Part shown: one piece after another, positions 12,301 to 23,561 of the stretch
Layout of the letters: each line of letters opens with the position of its first letter
How positions within the stretch are numbered: position 1 is the first letter of the stretch
Origin: Acanthococcus lagerstroemiae
Lineage: Eukaryota > Arthropoda > Insecta > Hemiptera > Eriococcidae
Reading direction: 5' to 3'
Length of the DNA: 64,000 bases
Assembly (NCBI GenBank): GCA_031841125.1
Contig: CM063108.1
Coordinates: 23,921,399 to 23,985,398 of the forward strand
Notes under the pieces: generated by a model
Databases searched by the model: none
What the model was told of the DNA's origin: nothing
Seen by the model: the letters and a program-made list of their open reading frames with translations, nothing else
Made by a program: the position numbers and the translations under genes

Positions 12301-15300
12301 GCTGGCGTTACACCCCGTTCCCCGAAGTTGATGAATTTGCAATTTTTCTTCACGAATTCATATTTTGGAGGAACTGTCTGATCCAGCGATGTGCATGATG
12401 CCACTTTGATAACTTGAGCTAAGAAACTCAAAAATTTGTCAATTAGAACCACTTTTGGGTCTAAAATTTTGTAAGGCTCTGAAACTCGTTGAATCAGGGG
12501 AAAAATGTGATATCCGGAATCAGCGACCTCGAAAATCGCCTTTTCGATAGTCTTTTTGCTAGGTCATAATACTTCAATTTTGGACGGATTTTGGTCATCT
12601 CTGGACCCCTTACCCCGAAAATTGATAAATTTTGAAATTTTTTTCACGAATTCATACTCTGGAGAAAGTTTTCTATTCAACGATGTCCATGAAGCCACTT
12701 TAATAATCTGCATTCAGAAAGTCAAAAATTTGTGAATAATGGAACCAATTTTAGGTTGAAAATTCGGATTTTAAAACTAAAACGGGTTAAATCGGGAAAA
12801 TAAGGCAATTATTCGAAATCAGCGACCTAGAAAACCCTCTTTTTGATAGTTCGTTTGATAGGTCATCACACTTTGATTCCGGGCGGATTTTGGTCATCTG
12901 TAGGCCCCCTCGCCCCCCAAAATTGACAAATTTCAAAAAAATTTCACGGATTCTACTTTTGGGAGAAAGAGGCCTTTCCAACAAGGTGCATAAAGACATT
13001 GTATCAGCGAAAATGAGAAACATTAAAATAACCCCTTCTGCCCCAAATTTTTGAATGTTCTGCCCCCTGAGTTAGTCAAATCGAAAAAATAAGGCAATTT
13101 TCGAAATCAGCGACCTGAAAAACCCCATGTTCGGTAGTTCGTTTGATAGGTCACCACACTTTGATTCTGGGTGGATTTTAGTCATCTCTAGGTCCCTTAC
13201 CCCCCCAAAATTGATAAATTTTAATTTTTTCCCACGGATTCGTATTTTGGAGTAAATGGCCTTTCCAACAAGGTGCATAAAGGCATACCTTCCTATTTAA
13301 GATTCCGAAGTTGGTGGTAGGTTCCAGCCCCCCGTGAAAGGGGGAGAAAATTTTTTAAGCTCAAGAGAAACTAGACCTTACGACTGGGAAATCATTTTCG
13401 TCCCGGGAAGATCTGCCCATCGGTTCGTGAAAAAACAGGGGGGGGACTTTCGTGGAACACCCTGTATAATTCAGAAACGGTCAATATTTTAAGCGGATAG
13501 TTCGGTGCAACATGGGATCAACTGAATGACAGACTCATGATAACTTGCTGACAGAAATACCACTTGACCATTTCTTACACGAACTCGCTCAGATGCGATC
13601 TACTGAAATAACAGCCAGCTATTTTACCTCTGTATACATTTCTTGCAAGAATACAAGGAACGCCATGAACTTTACGGTATCAGATAAAGCGCTGGTCTTC
13701 TTCGTCTGATACAACATCTGACAAGTGTTCATCACAGAATCTAAATACGCACCGCTTTTATCTCTCTGGAAACATAATAAAGATGTTAAGTTTACCACAA
13801 AAAAGTACGAGAAAGGGTCATCAGAATACCCATAATTTTAATAACCAAATCATCTTACGTCTATGACTGCTACTGATAATTTGGCTGCTGGATATGCAAC
13901 ATCCTTGTCAGTCAATACGTGCTCGACCACTGAGCGGCCCAATATTATTTTATCCTTATCAGTCGTTTGATTGGGATCTGCCGAGCAAGAATCGGAATTA
14001 ATGCCAACGTACTTTTCAACTTTCGATTACAGTAAAGAAATTGAAATATTCACTTTCGACAGCTTGCTTGATAAGACTGCGAAGTTTCGCCGGGAACACG
14101 TGATACTCGGTGAAGGACACTGAGCAGCCCGTAAATGACGCTCCCAACTCCATAGATTTTAACGACGCATCCGCAGCGCTGAGACTCTTCGACCGTTTCA
14201 AATTTCCCGACAACTGTTCTGTACTAGGTACCGTCTTTCTTTCCTTGACGAGATTCGATTTCGGCGCCATTTTTTCCGGCGATGGAACCTTGAACTGCAC
14301 CCTGGAACTCAGATTGCTGTTCTCCTGTAATAATCAAAAGTTGATTATGAGATATTAGGAGAGAACGCCACGTGTTCTTCAATGGTCCGTTTCCAAAACG
14401 CTAATCTTGATTTCAAGACTACTCATCCACGTCGAAAACTAACAAACCCCATCGTAGTTGAAAGATTACAAGCCAATATAGCTAATAATTAATGAAAACT
14501 GCCGCGAACTGCGACATTTTTTGGGAGAGAAGAAATATCGCCTGGCCTTTGACCCTGTTCTAGTTATCTCATATCTCAGACAATTATACTTTCAATTTGT
14601 TGCTATCGCTGATGGGAAGAAAAACGTCCCTTAACAACTACCTGAATGACGAGCATTATCATGCTCTAAAATGCCCTCATTCTGGGTAAACTTATTCGAA
14701 CTGACATCTAAGTTGTAAGACGAGACACGATATTGAAATAAAATTGATGAGGTTGTTCTGATAGATAATATGATTAGGCCAAATGTATGTAAGACGCTCA
14801 TGGTTCCATCTCGTATCTCAAGTTAAGGCATAGCCTCTTCCTGCTATAACTTGTCTGGATGATTCGGCGGATTGATTGATACCGATAAGGCCGTTATACC
14901 CATTACTTAATGCAGATTTTACACCTGTAATCTTGTTGATTCATGTTATTCGCATTAACGTACGGTTGGCCGATGTATCAGCCGTCATAGCTTATTAGTT
15001 CGGAATTTGTCCCTCGTTCCGTGAACTCCTCGCACCATAATTTTCTGTTACCTATGTTTTTTTTTCGCGTTTGTACATATTTTTCTGAGATACCGTCGGA
15101 ACGATCATTTGTTTTCGATTCTCTTAATAAAATTTGAGCATCGATACGTCCATTCTTTCAATTAAGTGTAAGTTAGAAGAAAGCATAACTTTCAACCGGC
15201 TCATATATTTTGTTAAGGGGAACATATGAACACAAGTGAATATGATAAAGCAACTGTCATACGACACAACTGAGCAAAGATAAGAAAATATTTTAAGACA

Positions 15301-18300
15301 CGGAGCAGAAATCGACACCGATACCTTAGCATGTCTCAGTAGTATGTAGCTGAAGAGCTACAGGTTCTGAATTTTGGTAACTATTGGAGAAGTCCAAAAT
15401 GAAAATAAAGCTTGAAATTTACGAACTGCCGTTTTGCAATGATTGGGAACTAAGGCGTTATTGGTATTCAATATTTTTCAAAGTTCTTATCATTCAATAC
15501 CTTTGACATTAAAGTTCTTTGCATAGGTATAAATTCCGTATAGCTTTCAAGTAATGACATATACCTCAGCATACGATAATAAATTTTCAAATGTCACTTG
15601 TGGCTTTCCCTCGAGTGCCTACAGGCAAGATATTCGAATTAATAATTGTAAAGATTTGTACGTTCAGTTTTCATTTCCATTTCAAGTGACCCAGTACAAG
15701 CACTAGAACACTGATCTGATTCTGAAGAACCAGCTCGTAAGCAGGAAGTTCAAACGGGGTATATTTCCCCGGCAACCTGGTCTGCTCTCTTTGTTACCAC
15801 CTCACTCATCATCACTATCACCTCCAAAGATTGTATTAATTTGTCTTCCCTCCAAGTCAAGTGCATCGGAAGGTAAGTCCCTGAAATTCAAGCTTTCCCT
15901 CAAGGAAAAACTTTCTTCGTTCTCAATCGTTTTGTTTACTCTCAAATTCATCTTCCTCTTCTTACTTATTCTTTATTTAGCTGTTTTTTGGAACACTCCT
16001 TTGGAGTTGAACGTCCTCGGACAATAATCTTAGTTTGGCCCGTATAAAGATCCAATGCCATTCAGGACTTACACACAAACTGAAAAGTAATTCAAGATTC
16101 GTTGAAAGTCTACTAGACTTGTTCAGAACTTGATAAAACTCATTAAGACCCATCCGGACTTTCCAAGACACTTTAAAAGCTGTTCAAGATTATCAAAAAT
16201 TATTGAAAATTCTTTGAGGGTTTTCCAGACCTGTGTAACTCTTTTTAAACTTTCAAGACTTTTTCAAAGTACTATAAAACCCAAGACTCGTTTAAAACTT
16301 ATTAGCCTCGAGGAAAACTATTCCACACTTAGGACTGTGTAAAACTTCTCAAGACGGTTCCATACTTGCGTAAGATTGTTTCAAGCATGCAAGAAGCACT
16401 TTACAACTCTTCAAAAATTGTTCAAGACTTCTTAAGATTCTTTCATACTTGTTTGAGACTTGCTCTTATTCTTCGAAAGGCACGTTTGGAACTAGTGAGA
16501 CCTGTTAAGGAGCTTATAGATTTTTGTAAAGCTATTCAAAATTCGCTAACACTTTTCAAGGTTCGTTTTAGATCTCATTGAGATTTCAAAGACTCATCTA
16601 GAATAGTTGAAGAATCTTTTCCCACACTATTATTAGACTTTTCAAAATACAACTCCACTAGACTTTTTAAAAACTCATTTAGCCTTCACGTAGAAGACGC
16701 ATTCCGACATGACCACGACTCTTCTGCTGGTTCAGACTTCTCAAGACTTTTTTCAGGCTTGTGTACAACTGTTATTAACTATGTATAAGACACTTCAAAA
16801 ATTTTAAAGACTCATTCATGACTCTTCCAACCACAAGACTTTTTCAAACTAGTTCAAGACTCACTGAAATTTGTTAAGATTCTCATAAGACACGTTAAGG
16901 CTCTTCCAGCCGCATCGAGATCCGCTTAAACTTCCGCAGACTCGTATGCAATTGGAATCGTCAAGACTCGACCAACCTAGCCTAAAACTCTTCAAGACTT
17001 TACCACACTTGTTCAAGATACCCCACCAGATTTAGGTACAATGCACTCGAGAGAGGGGAGGGGGTCATTAGCTGTTCCCACCTCCCACAAAACTAGGTAC
17101 GAGTATACTGTTTTTCACGCCGTTCTTTTTCCCTCCTTCATTAGTTCAAAATTCATCATGATTGATTTTTTATCGCAAAATTCAAAACTTCCACTGAATT
17201 TTAAAAATACAGGAAATTAAAGTTTTTGCACAATTTAATTTTAGTGTAGCTTTTCAATCAATTAAACGTTTTCAAGTTTACACTATCTGGTATAATAATA
17301 GTTGATACCCGGGATCTAATATCAAATTTTACAGACTAAATTTTTTTGTAAATCTCATTTTTTGGGGGGAGGGGGCAAGTACTTAATTTATTAGCATATA
17401 AATCTAAAATTTTATCGTAAATATGTATTTTTGATGAGTTCTGAATTTTGAATACATTTCAATAAAGGTTAAGATTCTCTGAACAATTTCTGCTTTCTGG
17501 GATACTAATGAAAGTTTAAATTTTGTTCTCAACGTTTATTATATTCCTATACACATTTGTTATTTCCCGAGGAACTTAAAAATGTTTCAGAATTTTAGAT
17601 TTCTTTCTATTTTGAAGTCATAGTTAAATCTTCCACTAAATTCCAAAATTTCAGTAAATGTTCAGATTTTTAAATTTTTAAGTAGGCTGCTGTTCACTCA
17701 CTGAGAATATCAAACACAAAACTCTTTCTGGTTCATTCATGTCCAGTGTCGCAGGGAAACGTACAAAGGTTAGGGTCCTCAATTTCCAACGTTTCACAGA
17801 GGAACCTACAAAAATGTATTGATCTTCCAGTTTCGAAAATTTCAACTCACCAATAACACGTAGCCACTGGATTTGGCACGTTGCAGATCGTAATGGTTAG
17901 AGTTATTTGAACTTGACAGGTTTGGCACAGCCTTTTCACTCCCGTTTGATTTCAGTTGACTAGAATTGGATTTTGACAAATTCAACGTAACATTTCCGCT
18001 GGATTTCGATGAGTTCAACGGATAAATTCTCTCTGACTTGGAAGTGTCTAGGCTATAATGCAAATAAAAATTAATGACAGTCCAAAAACATGAGAACATG
18101 AGGTATCATGTCACGCACTTCGATTTAACAGCGCCATTATTCATGACGAATTCTTTAGCATGCACGTTCAGCTTCCCTTTACCATCGCCAGACCTTAAAC
18201 CTAATAAAGATATACCAAAGCATTAGCCACGGGTAGGATGAAATGTCATCAAACGACGTAATCGATAAATACATGCATATATGTAGTTACAGCTGAACAA

Positions 18301-20117
18301 ATAAAATGAATTGACGTGGCTGAAAAAGCACAAGCACTAGGCAGGCACCACGTTTTAATAGCATTGCCTTCATATGAAATCATCCAAGATGTAGGTAGTA
18401 TACAGATGAGTAATTTTGTAAACAATACTGAACGGAGTGGAATGTGAATTTAATTTTCTCATAGACAAAATTGACTGAATTACGCGATTGCCAGCTTGTA
18501 ACATCCGATCTTCAAACACGTCAGGTGGTAAAATCAGGACGATAGCTGAACAGGATATATAAATTTTGAAGATAGATGGGATTCAAGAGCAAAGAAAAGA
18601 TGTGAGAAAGTTTTGTCAAAATTCATAAAAACAGTACAGTATAAGTATTTATATCGAATTTGGAACAGCATACCAACATTCAACTAGTAATTACCTACAC
18701 TCGAGTTCTACTATCAATGTATGAGCAAAGTCGGATCCAGGATTACGGAATCTCCGAAATTTAGCAGTCGAAAGCAAACAGGAAGCAGCTCAATATTGGA
18801 TATGTTACGTTTTCTATTTATTTTTATAAATCTCCATGCCGAGACATAGCCAGACGGGAGGTTTTCAGGATAGTTCCGCTTCGCACACAAAATACAATTT
18901 CCTAGTTTCTTTAACATCAAGGAACCCTTAGACACTTCTTTGAGGAATGAGTTATTCCTATTTCTCCATCTGAGACTTCTTCTTATTAGAAACGCTTGAT
19001 GGCAACCCTGGTCTACTCTGGCATCACTTTCAGATTATGTGATCAGGCCTCAAGAAAGAGTATCAATCTCAATGTAGATATTGAGTCCAGATGTATTAGA
19101 TAGATTCTTTCTACATGTGCAGGCTACGCTTTCTTGGGGCACGATCACATTCCTCGACACATGAACGAGAAGAAAAATTTGAAAAAAAGTCGAAGGATAT
19201 CAGAAATTAGAATTCAAATACTGATACTCGTAATTCTCTCTTCACTTGGCATCTTCTCTTTCTCGGCTCCCGGTCCCGGTTTCCAGTTTTTGATAGACTG
19301 CAGGCTACGAAATTTAGTTGTAAAACGGCCCTCCAGAAAACCAAAAGCTCAAAGTCTAAAATTCCTGGCAATATCTAAAAGCTAACAGCAGTGATTTTTA
19401 TTAATTTGAATGAAATGCCTTCTGCAGAGAGAAATTAAGACATGAGATACACAAATATACCCCGATGATACGAACTCCACCAAAATGATTCATGAAATAC
19501 CAAAATCTGAGTAAAAATCTACTTACTAGGAGGCTTGTATATTTCCATAGAAGCGTGTTTCCCCTTACTGGAATTCACGGTCGATGGGTCACCATTCGCT
19601 CCCATTTTCTGTAACATTAGGTACTAATTTTATTATATTCATTCGCTTCCTTGCGAAGTATCATGTAACTTATGAGCGTATTCAGCAGCCGATAATCTGA
19701 CTACCTCTTTTAATAATGACACATAGTGTTTCATAAGGTGACTATAAACACAACCTCCGGAGGAGTTCAAGAAGAGAATACAGTGAATTTAAATAAACTA
19801 CGGAACAATAATATCATTATCAATTTACACATCGTACAGCGGGGGGGTGACATGTCAGTATAGCGACACTAATAAAACTTTTTAGAGAAATAATAAGAAC
19901 GTCACAAATAGTTAACATTATGTAAAAATGTAGGTATTCGAAGTACCGCTTACTCGTTCAATCAGAGGTTTGATATGATTATTCGGATTGAGGTCAATGA
20001 CAGGAAGGCTATGTTGCCTGCTAATTGAGTAATTCGAATCGTTTATGTTTTTGAAAATCGAGCCACCCACAGCTGACATCACGTTGAAAATTGCAAACCT
20101 GAGCACTGATTCGTTAT
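9358..20117 (-). CDS. PAM2- and MIF4G-domain translation factor (PAIP1/CTIF/MIF4GD family)
   Basis: Seven coding exons join with compatible phases: 20117-19954, 19608-19527, 18200-18119, 18052-17851, 14324-13859, 13765-13628 and 9588-9358. The predicted start is the ATG at 20079, because the upstream frame is closed, giving about 441 residues. Residues about 79-88, KLNVHAKEFV, fit the PAM2 motif that binds the MLLE domain of poly(A)-binding protein. A serine-rich linker follows. The last 200 residues resemble the MIF4G domain of MIF4GD/CTIF, ending LLELRAANW then NYYYPPK. The family links PABP or cap-binding factors to eIF4A/eIF3 or to histone-mRNA translation. Exon 14324-13859 has 466 nt, one base too many, with a frame break at 14020-14023. 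Without it the frame reads through to a perfect phase match, so an assembly indel is likely. Introns hold a fold-back element and a low-complexity tract. Confidence 0.8.
9936..13468. mobile_element. 3.5-kb fold-back element in the last intron of the MIF4G gene
   Basis: The ends are inverted copies: TATACAGGGTGTTCCACG at 9936 and its complement ending at 13468. Similarity continues inward for at least 700 bp at high identity, including the G/C-runs, the CCCGGGA block and the TTATGCACC block. TA flanks and the ACAGGGTGTTCC start suggest a Tc1/mariner-IS630-type or similar non-autonomous element, but no transposase is visible. The arms are themselves made of about 290-bp modules repeated two or three times. 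A diverged end module in right-end orientation also occurs internally near 11930-12285, so this may be two nested or joined fold-backs. It lies inside the intron between exons 13765-13628 and 9588-9358. Confidence 0.8.
10860..11830 (+). repeat. Degenerate tandem repeat in the loop of the fold-back element
   Basis: The central part is filled with imperfect repeats of 60-90 bp built on phrases such as GATGAATTTCTTCGGA, ACATTTTTCCTGA and AAAATTATCGGA. ORFs here are by-products of this T/A-rich repetition. Confidence 0.6.
14325..16029. other. Intron sequence of the MIF4G gene, no further gene seen
   Basis: Left part of the 3.5-kb intron between exons 18052-17851 and 14324-13859. No protein-like ORF, no transposon ends and no tandem repeat could be supported. 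Confidence 0.4.
16030..17035 (+). repeat. Low-complexity tract built on CAAGACT-like words
   Basis: For about 1 kb the sequence repeats short irregular units of roughly 20-25 bp containing CAAGACT, TTCAAGACTT or AGACTCATT. Units are too diverged for a clean consensus by eye. The tract lies in an intron, and its right two thirds are carried into the duplicated copy (53669-54320), with small unit deletions there, for example between 53756 and 53760. Confidence 0.6.
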
Positions 20118-20183
20118 CTAAATAGAAAATTTAAGAATTACCAACGAACAACACAATGGAAACATAGTTCAGCTTTTACTTAC

Positions 20184-20443
20184 CGATTTCGTTTCGGAAG
20201 TGGTCGAAGTCGCTACAATCGTTCGTATATAGGTCGATTTAGGTCATACAGAACACATGCCGCATTCGTTGAACCTGCATCAACGAATAAGAATACAAAA
20301 TGACAACTGGTAAATATGATACGAAAATAGAACAATACTCACTTAGGTGTGAAACATGGACCATGTAACAAATACTAATGAAGTTTATAAATAATGATAG
20401 CACGTACCTCCGGCGTACCCTCGCGCTCATCTTAGTTCACATC
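20184..20443 (-). promoter_or_regulatory. 5' UTR exons of the MIF4G gene with a spliced upstream ORF
   Basis: Two upstream exons are suggested by splice sites: one ending at 20408 (GAG then GTACGT) and one at 20274-20184 (acceptor TGCAG, donor GTAAGT). Joined, an ATG at 20430 reads about 18 codons across the junction to a TGA. The frame into the main coding exons is closed by a TAA, so this is a short upstream ORF ahead of the ATG at 20079. The promoter should lie just right of 20443. The same arrangement is present in the duplicated copy near 57.5-57.7 kb. Confidence 0.5.
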
Positions 20444-20694
20444 AGATGGTGGTAACGCGGAAGACACGGCCATTGTACGACTCAACTCACTCGGAACTTC
20501 GGTTTTCGAAAGGTATGCGTGAAAGATGGAATTCCTTCGAGTTAGATTTTCGATGTTCATTAAAACCTACGCGCGAAAATCAAGTAACGCCGCGTCGCAG
20601 AATGGCGCAAAAATGTGCTGAAGGTGGCAAAATGGGCCCGCGTATGACTGTGGGCCGGTTCCCGGCTCGCTCGTACTCAGTCGGTACTAGTCGG

Positions 20695-22063
20695 CAGAGA
20701 TGCCGAACGGGTACGAACGACTCGTTCTTCGTTCCTTCAGCTAGCGAACGACGCCGTTCCGTTCTTTTTTCGTTCCGGAACGAGGAACGGAACGAGGGAA
20801 CGGCCGTTCCCTTATCAGTATTATTCCCCTATCATTTCGCCGTAAGCCTGATTGTTTATTTTTATTCGCAATTTGTACAATTTTAATGTCTTTCCGAGGA
20901 GGGGAGGGGGGTTCATGTCAGTTCAAGTTATTTGAGTAACAAAACTTCAGTAGATAATTATAATATATCAGCAAATATTTCCATATTTTTTAAATTATAA
21001 TTTTCGTTCGCATTTTAAAGTTGATTAAATGACGGATGAGTGCAACGAACAGTCGGAAACTGCAGGTCCATGGCCTCAGTTTGTCGAATATTATAAGTTT
21101 ATTCGTGAGGAGGAGGACGAAAAATTTTGTATGCAGAATCATATACAATGCAGTTCCAAATTTTTCCTAAAATAGGCTCTGCATCAGTATATAATGTACT
21201 GAACTGAAATAAAAAATGAAAAGTATTGTAACAAAGTTTGATGGTAGAGAAGAAAGAAAGAGGCGACTTTGTTCTTTTTCTTTTGGTTCACCAAGTTCGA
21301 AGTTCCTTTGACAGAGTTGCCATTTCCTGAGAAAGAATGAGTAAATCTAGTGAAAGATGCATTTTCATGTACTTAAAACTGTAAATTTGTGAAAATATGC
21401 CAGAAAATGCCCTAAGAATTTTAAAAATAGTCGAAAATAATAAGCAACTACCCATAAAATATACAAAAAATGCTTTTCTGAATATATGGCTCATTTTACT
21501 TCAAAGCTTACAGTTTGTAAAGGTAAGTGTTCAGTGAGGCAATGGCAAAAAATATGCAAAAGCATACAAATCTCAACCCTGTTGCGTAGATAGAGAAATA
21601 TTATTTCATAAAAATATGTTTTCACTATCAACAAGAATGGCAAGGAAACAGACTTGACACAAATCATCATTCATTTTCGCCGATAACAACCGATCTCAAA
21701 TCGACAATTAAGGAACATGAGGAGTACCTGAATCTTGAAATTTGTAGGTAACAACAAAGGTGGATTCAGTTTACTCGCAGGTACTTTCTTCATAAAAATA
21801 AAAATAGTGCAACCTCTACCTGCAGCGAATTAAGGTGAAGGCATGAAAAATTCTATTTCCTTCATTAGAAATTAAAATTGTACAAATTGCGAATAAAAAT
21901 AAACAATCAGGCTTACGGCGAAATGATAGGGGAATAATACTGATAAGGGAACGGCCGTTCCCTCGTTCCGTTCCTCGTTCCGGAACGAAAAAAGAACGGA
22001 ACGGCGTCGTTCCCTAGCTGAAGGAACGAAGAACGAGTCGTTCGTTCCCGTTCGGCATCTCTG
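20695..22063. mobile_element. hAT-like non-autonomous element with ~190-bp inverted ends
   Basis: The ends are CAGAGATGCCGAACG at 20695 and its complement ending CGGCATCTCTG at 22063. Inverted similarity extends over about 190 bp (20695-20886 against 21870-22063), including GTTCC-rich blocks. CAGAGATG ends are typical of hAT transposons. An 8-bp target duplication is not seen: the flanks are CTAGTCGG and CTCTGCAG. This fits with the flank loss shown by comparison with copy B. The GC-rich ORF at the left end lies within the inverted repeat and is not a gene. Confidence 0.75.
21029..21175 (+). pseudogene. N-terminal remnant of a hAT transposase
   Basis: A 48-codon ORF starts MTDECNEQSETAGPWPQF and continues VEYYKFI before a stop at 21173. 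It sits just inside the left end of the hAT-like element, where transposase begins in autonomous relatives. The aromatic-rich opening followed by a short charged stretch resembles the run-up to the BED zinc finger of hAT transposases, but the zinc-binding residues and catalytic core are missing. Internal deletion is the natural reading. Confidence 0.45.
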
Positions 22064-22216
22064 CTCTGCAGTCAATTTAATGAAATAATACTGAAGGTCA
22101 GATCAGACCATTCATAAATTCCTAGTTATTAAGGACCTCGTATATTACTGGGTTTGTATTTATTTAAGTTCTTTTTAAATTGGAAAAATATTAATTTTTT
22201 GCTTCGAGGCAGTCTC

Positions 22217-23326
22217 CTCTGTGGGTCGTGTGCTAAACCACTTGGTGTGGAATTCATACGCAGCAGTGGTTGCAGTGGTGGGTACTGCTTTGGAGCCTGT
22301 GCAGGGGTGCAAGTGTCCACTCACAAAGCAAAAAGTACAAAAAAGAAGAGTGAATGGCGCTGTCTAAATTGTAGGTCGCCACTGACCTGTGCTGAGTGTC
22401 GGCAGCTAGTCTCACCGACAAAACCCAAACCCAAATGCAGTGAGTGTAGAAAATCGTACCACCCGCGGTGCACTGGCGTTGACCCAGACCACTGGCAGAC
22501 TCTACCAAGTGCACAGCAGAGCAGATGGATCTGCCCCGCTTGCACCAAATCAACTGCACCTATTTCAGGTGCGAAACGTGGACCCTCCAACTTGGAGGAT
22601 GATGATGACAGCGGCGGACTGTCTGCCAACAAGCCAAAAAAGTGTAAGCCGAGCACCATACCCGAGTTAGGAGACCTGATAACGGAAAACTACGAAGCCA
22701 TAGCCATTGCACTAAACAAAATTACCTTGCTCACTGCGGAGCTTGTCGCAGTCAGAACAACTGTCGCTGCCCAAACAGAAGAAATCAACAGGTTGTCGCA
22801 GGAGAATGAGGAACTCCATAACGAAAACTACCAGCTACTTGACAGGATCAAGGAACTGGAGCAGTACTCCAGGAAAAATAACTGCATACTTAAAGGAGTC
22901 CCAGAAGCAGGTCGGGAGCTGGAGGAGGTGACAGCAAAAAGAATGGTTACTCTGCTGGCTGCTACGGGAGTGACCAACCCAGAAATGGAGATTTCGGCAT
23001 GCCATTGCTTGCCAAAAGGGAAAAATGATATGCACTGGCCGATTATCATTAAGTTTACGCGCAGAATAGCTAAATCAACATTTGTAAAGAAGGCTAAGGA
23101 GGTGAAGCTCTCTACCACTCACCTATCTGGTGAACAGTCGAAACCTACTCCTATATATGTTGAGGAGCACCTCACAAGAAGTAGGGCTAAGTTAGCTGCA
23201 GAGGCGAGAGGGCTGCGCTTTGACGGCCTGGTGGTCCATACCTGGATGAGGGAGGGATGCGTATATGTTCGACGTCGGTTGGGGGGAGAGTTCCCTCAAG
23301 GTGCTCTCTACGAACTGGCTGGCTGA
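22217..23326 (+). CDS. LINE ORF1 protein: PHD-like zinc finger, coiled coil, RNA-binding domain
   Basis: This is the nucleic-acid chaperone/RNA-binding protein of the LINE. The frame opens upstream at an ATG at 22154, but those first 15-20 codons belong to host sequence also present at 58.5 kb. The element's own start codon is probably lost. The N-terminal 110 residues have many Cys/His pairs spaced like a PHD finger (WRCLNCRSPLTCAECR, later CSECRKSYHPRC and WICPACT). Residues about 190-235 form a leucine/glutamate coiled coil (EEINRLSQENEEL). A C-terminal RRM-like part reads NCILKGVPEAG followed by WPIIIKFTRR. It ends 236 bp before ORF2. Confidence 0.75.
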   Translation, partial: LCGSCAKPLGVEFIRSSGCSGGYCFGACAGVQVSTHKAKSTKKKSEWRCLNCRSPLTCAECRQLVSPTKPKPKCSECRKSYHPRCTGVDPDHWQTLPSAQQSRWICPACTKSTAPISGAKRGPSNLEDDDDSGGLSANKPKKCKPSTIPELGDLITENYEAIAIALNKITLLTAELVAVRTTVAAQTEEINRLSQENEELHNENYQLLDRIKELEQYSRKNNCILKGVPEAGRELEEVTAKRMVTLLAATGVTNPEMEISACHCLPKGKNDMHWPIIIKFTRRIAKSTFVKKAKEVKLSTTHLSGEQSKPTPIYVEEHLTRSRAKLAAEARGLRFDGLVVHTWMREGCVYVRRRLGGEFPQGALYELAG

Positions 23327-23561
23327 GTATCGCCAAAAGCTGCTCAGTGAGAGACATAGCGACCTCACTCGCTCCGGGGCTGGGCCTGCGGGTGGTCGGA
23401 CGGAGCGGTCTGCTGATGGGCTACCAGCCAATGCTAATCTTTCCCGTTCGACTGGTGTGATGGAGTGTGACCTGGACGGGTTGGGAACCAATCAGGTTTT
23501 TCCAGATACGGTTGCCACTCCCGGCCGCGGTCAGGCTTCCTCTGCTGTCGAGGGGAGCTAG

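Larger units (their letters stand above)
16330..22216. repeat. Segmental duplication, copy A (5' half of the MIF4G gene)
   Basis: Positions 16330-20692 match 53669-57963 in the same orientation at roughly 98-99% by eye, with scattered substitutions and small indels. The match breaks at 20692 and resumes at 22064-22216 (copy B 58396-58553). Copy A has the hAT-like foldback element at the break; copy B has 432 bp of other sequence. Copy A keeps the downstream MIF4G exons to the left, so it is the parental or functional side. Confidence 0.9.

Noticed and set aside
9588..13628. Two separate genes, one ending at 9358 and one at 13628
   Set aside because: Phase-0 exon ends on both sides and continuous MIF4G-family similarity across the gap show the fold-back element simply enlarges one intron.
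20446..20886. 146-codon GC-rich ORF on the plus strand
   Set aside because: Its right half lies in the inverted terminal repeat of the hAT-like element and is mirrored at 21872-22075; the left half is promoter-side sequence of the minus-strand gene.
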